Assembly (NCBI GenBank): GCA_943332445.1
Contig: CALQPL010000012.1
Location: 1 to 11,179, forward strand
From: Bifidobacterium breve
Lineage (GTDB): Bacteria > Actinomycetota > Actinomycetes > UBA12327
Length of the DNA stretch: 11,179 bases
Direction of reading: 5' to 3'
Below are positions 1-7,239 of this stretch, one piece after another; position 1 is the stretch's first letter, and the number at the start of each line of letters is the position of its first letter. The notes below the pieces were generated by a model that had not been told where the DNA came from, did no database searches, and was given only the letters and a program-made list of their open reading frames with translations. The position numbers and the translations under genes are program-made.

Positions 1-330
1 CACGGTCAGCCCATTACCTTTGGTCGCGAGCGCGAAAATGGTGTGATCCGGGCAGCCGATGGCTCAATCAAGGTCGCAGCTGTTGCCGAGGTTGGCCTAG
101 ACAACGTCCTGGTCCACGACGCACACGCGGCTGACCCCGGCTTGGCTTTTGCCTTGTCCCGGCTGTCAAATCCGGACAACTTGGATCAAACTCCGATGGG
201 AATCTTCCGCTCCATCGAGCGTCCGACCTATGACACGCTTTTGCGTGACCAGGTAGCCAAGTCGAAGGCATCAGGCAAGGCAGATTTGGCTGCACTCATC
301 GCCGGTAACGACACCTGGACGATCAACTGA
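1..330 (+). CDS. korB: 2-oxoacid:ferredoxin oxidoreductase beta subunit (KorB type), C-terminal part
   Basis: The frame is open from the first base and ends at TGA 328-330, so this is the last 109 residues of a gene that begins upstream of the window. It resembles the C-terminus of the beta subunit of 2-oxoglutarate (or related 2-oxoacid):ferredoxin oxidoreductase. The recognisable parts are HGQPITFG near the start, VLVHDAHAADPGLAFALSRL at about residues 37-54, TPMGIFRSIERPTYD at about 64-78, and the terminal DTWTI. In the family this subunit binds thiamine diphosphate and a 4Fe-4S cluster, and with KorA it oxidatively decarboxylates the 2-oxoacid to acyl-CoA while reducing ferredoxin. Those catalytic motifs lie outside the window, so substrate choice cannot be judged. 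The stop codon overlaps the inferred start of the downstream transporter by 4 bases. A GTG at 43 is internal and not the start. Confidence 0.88.
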   Translation, partial: HGQPITFGRERENGVIRAADGSIKVAAVAEVGLDNVLVHDAHAADPGLAFALSRLSNPDNLDQTPMGIFRSIERPTYDTLLRDQVAKSKASGKADLAALIAGNDTWTIN

Positions 331-1220
331 ATTCTCACCGCAAGGGCGTAATTGCTGCCTTAGCTGCTTACGCGCTGTGGGGTTTTTTCCCGTTGTACTT
401 CGCCCTGCTTAAGGGTGTCAATGTTTTTGAAATCTCAGCGAGCCGAATCGTGTGGTCGCTGATTTTGGTAGTGATCGTGTTGACGATCCTGCGCCAGTGG
501 CCAGCCTTCAAGGCCACCCTCACCACTCGCACCGCTGTCATTGCCTGTGCACTCGGTGGCCTGATCTTGTCCATCAACTGGACAGTTTACGCCTATGCCG
601 TATCCAATCAAGCGGTCATTGAAGGTGCACTGGGCTACTACATTAATCCGCTGGTCACGGTCTTCCTGGCCGTCGTGCTGTTACGCGAGCGGCTTCGCCC
701 CTTGCAGTGGGTTGCGCTCGCCGTAGCCGGACTGGCTGTGGTGATTTTGACCGTCGGATACGGGCGCATTCCATGGATTGCCTTGGTACTGGGTGTGACC
801 TTTGCCTTCTATGGCCTGACCAAGAAGCTCGGGAACGCCCCGCCCTTGGCAGGAGTGGGAATCGAGACCGGTGCGATGTTCATTCCCGCCCTGATCATGC
901 TGGGAGTACTAGCGCAACGTCAGGAACTCACCACTACCCAACAAGGGCTGGGCACATCCGCGTTACTCATGGGGCTAGGCATTTTGACGGTGATTCCACT
1001 TTTGCTCTTCGGCTATGCAACACCCAAGGTGCCACTGTCGCTCATGGGACTCATGCAATACACCAATCCGACCATCCAATTCATCCTTGGTTTGGTCGTC
1101 TTTCAGGAAGACATGTCACCCACGCGCTTTATCGGGTTTGCCCTGGTCTGGATAGCTCTGACCATTCTTGCTGTTGACGGTCTAAGGCCGGCTCGACACG
1201 TTCGCGCTGTTGCGAACTAG
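327..1220 (+). CDS. rarD: RarD-type EamA/DMT superfamily transporter
   Basis: A membrane protein of 297 residues with about ten hydrophobic helices, the usual RarD length. The family pattern is clear: an N-terminal AAYALWGFFPLYF helix, NWTVYAYAV at about 84-92, LGYYINPLVTVFL at 102-114, LLRERLRPLQW at 118-128, and in the second half FGYATPKVPLSLMG and QYTNPTIQF. RarD proteins are drug/metabolite transporter superfamily permeases of the cytoplasmic membrane; the substrate of this one is unknown. The start is inferred to be CTG 327. It gives the complete family N-terminus, overlaps the korB stop as CTGA, and has a weak GGA 7 bases upstream. The first conventional candidate, TTG 393, would cut off the first helix, and no ATG, GTG or TTG lies between the upstream in-frame stop (306) and 393. 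The gene ends at TAG 1218-1220 inside the end of the convergent prenyl synthase gene. The family call is sure; the start is likely but not proven. Confidence 0.9.
   Translation: MNSHRKGVIAALAAYALWGFFPLYFALLKGVNVFEISASRIVWSLILVVIVLTILRQWPAFKATLTTRTAVIACALGGLILSINWTVYAYAVSNQAVIEGALGYYINPLVTVFLAVVLLRERLRPLQWVALAVAGLAVVILTVGYGRIPWIALVLGVTFAFYGLTKKLGNAPPLAGVGIETGAMFIPALIMLGVLAQRQELTTTQQGLGTSALLMGLGILTVIPLLLFGYATPKVPLSLMGLMQYTNPTIQFILGLVVFQEDMSPTRFIGFALVWIALTILAVDGLRPARHVRAVAN
1217..1220. other. Shared CTAG containing the stop codons of two convergent genes
   Basis: The palindrome CTAG supplies TAG 1218-1220 for the + strand transporter gene and, on the - strand, TAG 1219-1217 for the prenyl synthase gene. 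The two convergent genes therefore overlap by 4 bases, with no intergenic space and no terminator hairpin between them. Confidence 0.95.
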
Positions 1221-2227
1221 ACCGACCGACTCACCACGACATCAGTCAACGCCGCCAGCGCCTCTTTAGCAGCGCAATCTGGCAAGGGAACAAGCAGTTC
1301 ACGGGCCGATGCGGCACAGCGGCTCAGCTCAGCACGAGCCAAGTTCATTCCCTCGTGCTGACGCAGCATCACCAACGCTTGTTCCACGCGCTGATCGACT
1401 TCGGCCTCAGAAACCTGTGCCAAATCCGGACCAATCAACCGGCCAATTTCACGCGCATCCGCATCATCGACCGCCAAGGCTTGCAGTACGGGCAAAGTCA
1501 GGACACCTTCGCGCAGGTCCGTGCCCGGAGTCTTCCCGGATTCGCTGGATTCGCTCGCCACATCCAAAACATCGTCGCTGAGTTGGAAGGCAATTCCGAT
1601 GGAAGCACCAAAGGAACGCATCGCTTCCTGGATTGGGGCGGGGGCACCACTAAACATGGCCCCAAACAGTCCACTCGTCGCGATCAGCGAGCCGGTCTTC
1701 TCCGCAACGACCTCTAAGTAATGGTGAATGGGGTCTTCGCCTTCGCGTGGGCCGATCGTTTCTCGAATCTGGCCGCTGACGAGTTCCTCAAAGGTCAGGG
1801 CCTGAATGCGTACCGCCTCAGGGCCGAGGTCGGCCAAGATTTGTGAGGCCCGCGCGAACAAGAAATCTCCGGTCAGGATGGCCACGCTGTTATCCCAACG
1901 ACTGTTGGCCGAAGCCGCGCCTCGACGCAAGGGTGCCTCGTCCATCACGTCATCGTGATACAGCGTCGCTAGGTGCGTTATCTCCACTACAGCTGCTGCA
2001 TCAATGACTTCAACGCGGTGAGGATCTCCAAATTGCGCACCCAAGAGCGTCAGGAGCGGCCGAAAACGCTTACCGCCGGCCTCGACTAGATAGCTGGCCG
2101 CTTCGGCGACAAAGGAGTCCTGGCTCTTGACCGCCTCGCGCAGTCGCACCTCCACCTGGTCCAGCCCACTGCGCAGGTCCGCCTCTAGCGCACCGTCGAG
2201 GGATTCCAGACCAAAGGGGGTGGTCAT
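1217..2227 (-). CDS. hepT: Long-chain polyprenyl diphosphate synthase (trans type)
   Basis: A protein of 336 residues that condenses isopentenyl diphosphate units onto an allylic primer to make the long prenyl chain, probably for menaquinone. It has the trans-prenyltransferase landmarks: GGKRFRP at 51-57, the first aspartate-rich motif DDVMD at 92-96, LRRG at 100-103, EKTGSL at 176-181, and the second aspartate-rich motif DDVLD at 218-222, followed by GKTPGTDLREG. Residues 4 and 5 before the first motif are Thr and Ala, not aromatic, which fits a long-chain product; the exact length (C35 to C50) cannot be read from the sequence. The usual Lys of EGKxTLP is Val (EGVLTLP), which I recall from actinobacterial relatives. 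The start is ATG 2225-2227, 10 bases after the nuoN stop, with AGGGA 7 bases before it and overlapping that stop. An in-frame extension to 2296 would lie inside nuoN and lacks family similarity. It is the last gene of the nuo cluster. Confidence 0.95.
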   Translation of the reverse strand: MTTPFGLESLDGALEADLRSGLDQVEVRLREAVKSQDSFVAEAASYLVEAGGKRFRPLLTLLGAQFGDPHRVEVIDAAAVVEITHLATLYHDDVMDEAPLRRGAASANSRWDNSVAILTGDFLFARASQILADLGPEAVRIQALTFEELVSGQIRETIGPREGEDPIHHYLEVVAEKTGSLIATSGLFGAMFSGAPAPIQEAMRSFGASIGIAFQLSDDVLDVASESSESGKTPGTDLREGVLTLPVLQALAVDDADAREIGRLIGPDLAQVSEAEVDQRVEQALVMLRQHEGMNLARAELSRCAASARELLVPLPDCAAKEALAALTDVVVSRSV

Positions 2228-2234
2228 CGGCTCG

Positions 2235-2239
2235 TCCCT
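2235..2239 (-). promoter_or_regulatory. Ribosome binding site of the prenyl synthase, overlapping the nuoN stop
   Basis: AGGGA lies 7 bases before ATG 2227 and its first two bases are part of the nuoN stop codon TAG. The placement supports translation coupled to nuoN and the ATG at 2227 as the start. Confidence 0.7.
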
Positions 2240-3797
2240 ACCGGATAAACAAAGACGCTCGATCAGCGACTTCGAGTCCGATTTGAGGAAGTACACCCAG
2301 CACGATCGTCACTCCGGCACACACCGCAAGAGAGACCGCTGTAGCCAGCGAGGGGATCGCCACGGTGGTGGTGTCGTCCTGCGGGTCCGTAAAGAACATC
2401 AAGACGATGACGCGAACGTAGAAGAATCCCGCAATCGCACTAGCGATTACACCGACGATTACTAACCAACTCGCGCCCGAGGCCGATGCGGCAGAGAACA
2501 CCGCGAACTTAGCGGGGAATCCTGCCGTAAGCGGGATACCTGCCATGGACAAAAGGAACAGGGAGAACAAGGCTGCTACTCCAGGTGAGCGCTTGCCCAA
2601 TCCTGCCCAAGCAGATAAGTCAGAGGCTTCGCCCGCACCATCGCGAACTAACGTGACAATCCCAAATGCACCGATGGTGGCAAAGCCATACGCCACGAGG
2701 TAGAACAAGATCGCGCCAACACCCTTTTGCGACAGCGCCACCACGCCAGTGAGTAAGAAGCCTGCATGGGCAATCGAGGAATACGCCAACATACGCTTCA
2801 TCTCGCGCTGAGTCAGCGCAAAAATCACACCAACCAACATCGTCAAAGCTGAAATCACCGAGATCAACGGCAGCCACTGTTCGCGCACCGGGCCAAAGGC
2901 AACGTAGAAGATGCGGACCAGTGCACCGAAGGCAGCAACCTTGGTGGTGGCCGCCATGAAAGCGGTGATCACCGTCGGGGCACCCTGATAGACGTCTGGG
3001 GTCCATTCATGGAACGGCGCTGCGCCGATCTTGAAGAGCAAGCCCACGGAGATCAAGCCAATGCCCACCAGAAGCAGTCCTTCAGATGCCGACTGACTTG
3101 AGGTCGCAGCAGCGATCTCGCTAAAGCGCAACGAGTTGGCGTAGCCGTAGATCATGGCTGAACCAAAGAGGAAGAAAGCCGAGGAGTACGCCCCCAACAA
3201 GAAGTACTTCAAGGCTGCTTCTTGTGACAGGAGGCGACGACGACGGGCCATGCCCGCCAACAGGTACAGCGGCAAAGACAAGACTTCCAACGCCACAAAC
3301 ATCATCAGCAGGTCATTGGCGGCCGGGAAAAGCAACATGCCGCTGACCGAGAACAGCGCCAAGGGGTACACCTCGGTTTGCTGCACCAACTTTTCGGTCA
3401 GTGATTGCTCTTCAGCACTACCAGGAACGGCGGAAACGCGAGGCGCAAAGGCATCGCGGCCTGGGTCGATCTTGCGGTCAGTAAAGAGCAAGAAAGCGAC
3501 AAAGGACAAGACCAGGATCAGACCTTGCAGGAATCGCGCTGGGCCGTCCCAGGCAATCGCGCCCTCAGCGATGACGCCATCGGTGTTGCCAGCAAAGAAG
3601 AGCGCGGCCAAGGCAATCAGCAGTCCACCAAAGGTGACCACCAGTTGTGCGCGGAACCGCGCCGTGCGAGGCAAGAAGGCCTCGACCAGGACACCGAGCA
3701 AGGCGGCGACCAGCACGATCAGGACTGGTGCCAGGTTTTGGTACTCAAGCTGCGGGACCGGGAACAGTCCCTGCGTTGCTGCGGGCAGACCCATCAT
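2238..3797 (-). CDS. nuoN: NADH-quinone oxidoreductase subunit N (NuoN)
   Basis: Antiporter-like membrane subunit of complex I, 519 residues with about 14 helices, placed next to the J/K/H part of the membrane arm. The proton-channel residues are present: Glu171 in FVALEVLSLPLYLL, Lys197 in AALKYFLLGA, Lys256 in LLFKIGAAPFHEWTPD (with His263), Lys286 in AATTKVAAFG, and Lys430 in AGFPAKFAVF. Between about residues 107 and 142 there is a polar loop containing VPGSAEE that E. coli NuoN lacks; I recall the same loop in actinobacterial NuoN. The start is ATG 3795-3797, forming an ATGA overlap with the nuoM stop and preceded by AAGGAG with 8-base spacing. The directly following ATG (3792-3794) has poorer spacing. 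The stop TAG lies 10 bases before the prenyl synthase start. Confidence 0.98.
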   Translation of the reverse strand: MMGLPAATQGLFPVPQLEYQNLAPVLIVLVAALLGVLVEAFLPRTARFRAQLVVTFGGLLIALAALFFAGNTDGVIAEGAIAWDGPARFLQGLILVLSFVAFLLFTDRKIDPGRDAFAPRVSAVPGSAEEQSLTEKLVQQTEVYPLALFSVSGMLLFPAANDLLMMFVALEVLSLPLYLLAGMARRRRLLSQEAALKYFLLGAYSSAFFLFGSAMIYGYANSLRFSEIAAATSSQSASEGLLLVGIGLISVGLLFKIGAAPFHEWTPDVYQGAPTVITAFMAATTKVAAFGALVRIFYVAFGPVREQWLPLISVISALTMLVGVIFALTQREMKRMLAYSSIAHAGFLLTGVVALSQKGVGAILFYLVAYGFATIGAFGIVTLVRDGAGEASDLSAWAGLGKRSPGVAALFSLFLLSMAGIPLTAGFPAKFAVFSAASASGASWLVIVGVIASAIAGFFYVRVIVLMFFTDPQDDTTTVAIPSLATAVSLAVCAGVTIVLGVLPQIGLEVADRASLFIR

Positions 3798-5338
3798 GGC
3801 GTGGTCTCCTTCGTGGATTCAGCAGGCTTGAGCGCTGTTGGTTCTGGGTTCACTGCGCCGACTCGGTCAAGAGTTGATTGCACCGCAGGCTCGATGACGC
3901 GCGTGACAGCTTGGGGGTAAACACCCAAGGCGATCATGACGGCGACGATGGGAACAAAGACCCAGACTTCACGGCTGCGCAGATCGCCGAACTTCTCGGT
4001 CACGACACCACGAGGTTCACCCGTAGCCACCCGTTGGTACAGCCACAAGATGTAGACAGCTGACAGCACGATCGCGACAGTGGCGATGATGGCCAGCACG
4101 GGATAGCGCAGGAATGAACCCACCAGGACGAGGAACTCGCCAGGGAAGCTCGCCATACCTGGCAACGCCAACCCAGAAAGACCGGCTATCAATACAAAGC
4201 CAGCCAGCAGCGGAGCGACCTTGAACACGCCGCCGTAGTCCGCGATGTTGCGCGACTTGCCGCGAGCCATCATCACGCCAGCGATGAGGAACAGCGCCGC
4301 AGTGCTGAATCCGTGCGCCACCATGTAGAACACCGACCCGGTTTGACCTTGGGTGGTGAAAGCAAAGATTCCGATGATGATGAAACCAAAGTGCGAAACA
4401 GATGTGTACGAGATCAAGCGCATGATGTCCGTTTGGCCAATCGCCACGAGCGCTCCGTAAACGATGGAGACGACCGCCAAAATGCAAATGGTGAAGGCGA
4501 ACGTGCGAGAAGCATCTGGGAACAATTGCAGGCAGTAACGGATCATGCCGAAGGTGCCGACCTTGTCCATCAAGGCGACCAACATCACGGCAGTGCCAGG
4601 CGTGGCCTCAGAAGCAGCGTCGGGCAACCAAGTGTGCAGTGGCCACAGGGGTGCCTTGATGGCAAAGGCCAAGAAGAATCCCAGGAAGAGCCAGTTTTGC
4701 AATCCGGTGTTGATCTGCAACGAGCTCAACGTTTGGAAGTCAAAGGTTCCGTTGCCCAAGAGGGTTTGGCTCGCCACATACAACCCGATGAGGGCCGCGA
4801 GCATGATCAATCCACCAAAGAGGCTGTAGAGCAAGAACTTCATCGCCGCGTAAGAACGTTGGGCGCCACCAAAACGACCGATCAACAGGTACGCGGGGAT
4901 CAACATTGCTTCGAAGAGCAGGTAGAACAAGAACACGTCCAGTGCCGAAAAGACCCAAATGATCATCGACTGCAAAACGAGCATGAGTCCGAAGTAACTC
5001 TTGATCGATCCAGGTGGCTCGACATCGCGCCACGAAGCGATCAGGACCACCGGCACCAAACACGCTGCCAGGGCGACAAGAACTAACCCGATTCCGTCCA
5101 CGCCCAGCGTGAAGCTCACGCCAAAGGCAGGGATCCAGCTATACGTGGTGACGAACTGGAACTTGTCGGGTCCACCGATCTGGAATTGGGTGGCCATCGC
5201 GATGACGACGGCCAACGTGACCAGGGATGTTCCAAGAGCAATCCCGCGAACCCACGACTTACGTGGGACAACGGCAATCAGCGCGGTTCCCACCAGCGGA
5301 ACCAATCCAGCAATGAGCAACCAGGGAACGTTTTTCAT
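3794..5338 (-). CDS. nuoM: NADH-quinone oxidoreductase subunit M (NuoM)
   Basis: Antiporter-like proton-translocating subunit in the middle of the membrane arm of complex I; 514 residues and about 14 helices. The ionisable residues of the proton path are conserved: Glu143 in FYLLFEAMLIPAYLLIG, Lys228 and His235 in AIKAPLWPLHTWLPDA, Lys259 in MDKVGTFGMIRYC, His316 in YTSVSHFGFI, His342 in AHGFSTAALF, and Glu401 in FPGEFLVL. The ATPGTAV and HGFSTAALFLI segments are of actinobacterial type. The start is ATG 5336-5338, one base after the nuoL stop, with GGGG 7 bases upstream. An in-frame TTG at 5357-5359 would add seven residues overlapping nuoL and is less likely. The hydrophilic tail after about residue 492 is rich in Pro, Thr, Lys and Glu. 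The gene's last bases form an ATGA overlap with nuoN. Confidence 0.98.
   Translation of the reverse strand: MKNVPWLLIAGLVPLVGTALIAVVPRKSWVRGIALGTSLVTLAVVIAMATQFQIGGPDKFQFVTTYSWIPAFGVSFTLGVDGIGLVLVALAACLVPVVLIASWRDVEPPGSIKSYFGLMLVLQSMIIWVFSALDVFLFYLLFEAMLIPAYLLIGRFGGAQRSYAAMKFLLYSLFGGLIMLAALIGLYVASQTLLGNGTFDFQTLSSLQINTGLQNWLFLGFFLAFAIKAPLWPLHTWLPDAASEATPGTAVMLVALMDKVGTFGMIRYCLQLFPDASRTFAFTICILAVVSIVYGALVAIGQTDIMRLISYTSVSHFGFIIIGIFAFTTQGQTGSVFYMVAHGFSTAALFLIAGVMMARGKSRNIADYGGVFKVAPLLAGFVLIAGLSGLALPGMASFPGEFLVLVGSFLRYPVLAIIATVAIVLSAVYILWLYQRVATGEPRGVVTEKFGDLRSREVWVFVPIVAVMIALGVYPQAVTRVIEPAVQSTLDRVGAVNPEPTALKPAESTKETTP
3806..3811 (-). promoter_or_regulatory. Ribosome binding site of nuoN
   Basis: AAGGAG lies 8 bases before ATG 3797, in the terminal codons of nuoM. 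It favours the first of two tandem ATG codons, which gives the ATGA stop/start overlap. Confidence 0.75.
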
Positions 5339-5339
5339 G

Positions 5340-7235
5340 TCAGCGCCCCACAATCGCAAGAAGGACCAGGACTAAGAGCGCACCTGAGAGCATCACCAAC
5401 GAGTAAGAACGGGTGTATCCCGTTTGGATTCGACGAGCCCGCGCTGACAGGCCGCCCAAGGATGCAGCGACTCCGTTAACAGCACCATCGATGACCTTGT
5501 TGTCGACCCACACCAGCGAGCGCGTCAGCCACTGACCAGGACGCATGAAGACTGCTTCGTTGAAAGCATCGCCAAACAAGTCTTTACGCGCTGCGAGGAC
5601 CAAGAAGGACACCTTCTCAGGAGCAACCTGAGGCACATCGCGACGCAAGTAGAGCAAGATCGCAGCGACAATTCCCACGGCGACAGCTGCCAACGAAATT
5701 CCCGTCACCACTGCGGGAGCCAACGAACCCTCTGGCTCAACAAAACCCGTCACTGGCTCCAGCCATTTCTCTAACGTGTTATCACGCATCAACAAGTAGC
5801 CCGAAGCCACCGAGCCGATGGCGAGAACCAACATCGGCACCGTCATTGACCAGGGCGATTCGTGCGGGTGGACATCCTCAGTCCAGCGCTTCTTACCGAT
5901 GAAGGTCATAAAGAAGATGCGGCTCATGTAAAAGGCCGTGAGTCCTGCACCGATAACCGCAAGACCACCAATGATGGGGTTGCGCGCCATGGCTGACTCG
6001 ATGATCAAGTCCTTGGTGAAGTAGCCAGCCAACGGTGGAATACCGATGATGGCCAAGTAGCCCAAACCAAAGGTCGCCGTTGTGATAGCCATGACTGAAC
6101 GCAGACCACCAAACCGGCGCATGTTGACTTGATCGTTCATCCCATGCATCACCGAGCCGGCACCAAGGAACAGTCCAGCTTTAAAGAATCCGTGAGCCAA
6201 CAGGAAGGCAATGGCAAAGACGTAGCCTGTGGGACCAAGTCCCACCGCCAGCATCATGTAACCGATAGCGCTCATGGTTGAGCCGGCCAAGGCTTTCTTG
6301 ATGTCGTCCTTGGCGCTGGCGATGATGCCTCCCGCGAGCAACGTGATCAAACCAACGATGATCACGGCCATCTGCGCGGTGGGGGCAAGGTCAAAGATCG
6401 GGTTCGAGCGAGCAATCAGGTACACACCGGCGGTGACCATCGTTGCGGCGTGAATCAATGCCGACACCGGGGTAGGACCTTCCATCGCATCCAACAACCA
6501 CGACTGCAGCGGGAATTGAGCAGACTTTCCACACGCTGCCAACAAGAGCATGAGGCCAATGCCGGTCACCATCGCCGAACTTGCGCCAGGGGCTGCTTCA
6601 AAAACACCTTGGAAAGTCACGGTTCCAAAAGCGGCGAACATGAGCATGATCGCCACGGACATTCCGATGTCGCCGACGCGGTTAACCACAAAGGCCTTCT
6701 TGGCGGCTGGACCGGCCGTATCGCGCGTTTGGTAATAACCAATCAACAGGTAAGAGGCCAGACCGACGCCTTCCCAGCCGATATAGAGCAGGGCGTAGCT
6801 GTCGGCGAGGACCAGCAACAGCATGGCCGCGACGAAGAGGTTGAGGTAACCAAAGAAACGACGACGTCCATCATCGCCCTTCATGTAACCCACAGCGTAG
6901 ATATGAATCAACAAACCAACGCCGGTGATGAGCAGGACGAAGGCCATCGAGAGTTGGTCGAGTTGCAATGCAACGTCTACCTTGAACCGGCCCAAATCAA
7001 GCCAGGTGAAAAGGAACTGTCGAACAGCGCGGTCTTCAGAAGGCTTGGAAAGTAAGTTCAGCCACAGAGCCACCGCAACACCGAACGAGCCAGCAATCGT
7101 GGCCACACCCAGCAGGTGACCCCACTTGTTGGTCACGCGACCGGTGCCCAGCAAGATCAAAGCTCCGGCTAGTGGCAGAGCGATGAGCAGCCAAGTCAAG
7201 GACGTAGTACCGCTCGCAGCGGTTATGGTCTCCAT
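5340..7235 (-). CDS. nuoL: NADH-quinone oxidoreductase subunit L (NuoL)
   Basis: Distal antiporter-like subunit of complex I, 631 residues. It has about 15 to 16 helices and the long amphipathic C-terminal helix region with a final anchor (about 545-630) that runs along the membrane arm. The key residues are present: Glu155 in [17 protein letters not shown], Lys237 in [30 protein letters not shown] (His262 near the end of that segment), Lys352 in [10 protein letters not shown], and Lys408-Asp409 in [11 protein letters not shown]. Two usually conserved positions differ: SQIGYM reads SAIGYM (Ala323), and HLxTH before the Lys reads FLLAH (Phe344, Ala347). The start is ATG 7233-7235, four bases after the nuoK stop. 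A TTG just before it (7236-7238) is also possible, since GAGG (7246-7249) is 10 bases from the ATG and 7 from the TTG. The stop TGA is separated from nuoM by one base. Confidence 0.98.
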   Translation of the reverse strand: METITAASGTTSLTWLLIALPLAGALILLGTGRVTNKWGHLLGVATIAGSFGVAVALWLNLLSKPSEDRAVRQFLFTWLDLGRFKVDVALQLDQLSMAFVLLITGVGLLIHIYAVGYMKGDDGRRRFFGYLNLFVAAMLLLVLADSYALLYIGWEGVGLASYLLIGYYQTRDTAGPAAKKAFVVNRVGDIGMSVAIMLMFAAFGTVTFQGVFEAAPGASSAMVTGIGLMLLLAACGKSAQFPLQSWLLDAMEGPTPVSALIHAATMVTAGVYLIARSNPIFDLAPTAQMAVIIVGLITLLAGGIIASAKDDIKKALAGSTMSAIGYMMLAVGLGPTGYVFAIAFLLAHGFFKAGLFLGAGSVMHGMNDQVNMRRFGGLRSVMAITTATFGLGYLAIIGIPPLAGYFTKDLIIESAMARNPIIGGLAVIGAGLTAFYMSRIFFMTFIGKKRWTEDVHPHESPWSMTVPMLVLAIGSVASGYLLMRDNTLEKWLEPVTGFVEPEGSLAPAVVTGISLAAVAVGIVAAILLYLRRDVPQVAPEKVSFLVLAARKDLFGDAFNEAVFMRPGQWLTRSLVWVDNKVIDGAVNGVAASLGGLSARARRIQTGYTRSYSLVMLSGALLVLVLLAIVGR

Positions 7236-7239
7236 CAAC

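Noticed and set aside
379..392. GGGG-T6-CCC as a possible hairpin or terminator
   Set aside because: The stem is only three or four base pairs, the T run is in the loop and not after the stem, and the bases encode conserved Trp-Gly-Phe-Phe-Pro of the first RarD helix.
707..1177. Second + strand frame inside the transporter gene (156 codons)
   Set aside because: It overlaps the conserved RarD frame completely and gives a Cys/His/Arg-rich sequence with no domain.
1217..2227. Val in place of Lys in the EGKxTLP motif as a sign of an inactive prenyl synthase subunit
   Set aside because: Both aspartate-rich motifs and the other substrate-binding residues are intact, and I recall EGV-TLP variants in actinobacterial homologues presumed active.
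2228..2296. N-terminal extension of the prenyl synthase by 23 residues
   Set aside because: The extension lies inside the nuoN coding sequence, lacks similarity to the family N-terminus, and a well-spaced AGGGA precedes ATG 2227.
3154..3831. Long + strand open frame opposite nuoN (225 codons)
   Set aside because: Lys/Ser/Arg-rich low-complexity product without recognisable domains or a convincing ribosome binding site, fully antisense to intact nuoN.
4313..5086. Long + strand open frame opposite nuoM (257 codons)
   Set aside because: The product is a hydrophilic, Gln/Asp/His/Arg-rich sequence with no domain pattern, as expected from the antisense reading of a membrane-protein gene; the opposite strand encodes an intact NuoM.
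6450..7055. + strand open frame opposite nuoL (201 codons)
   Set aside because: Composition rich in His, Gln and Glu is the mirror of hydrophobic codons on the other strand; no supporting motif.
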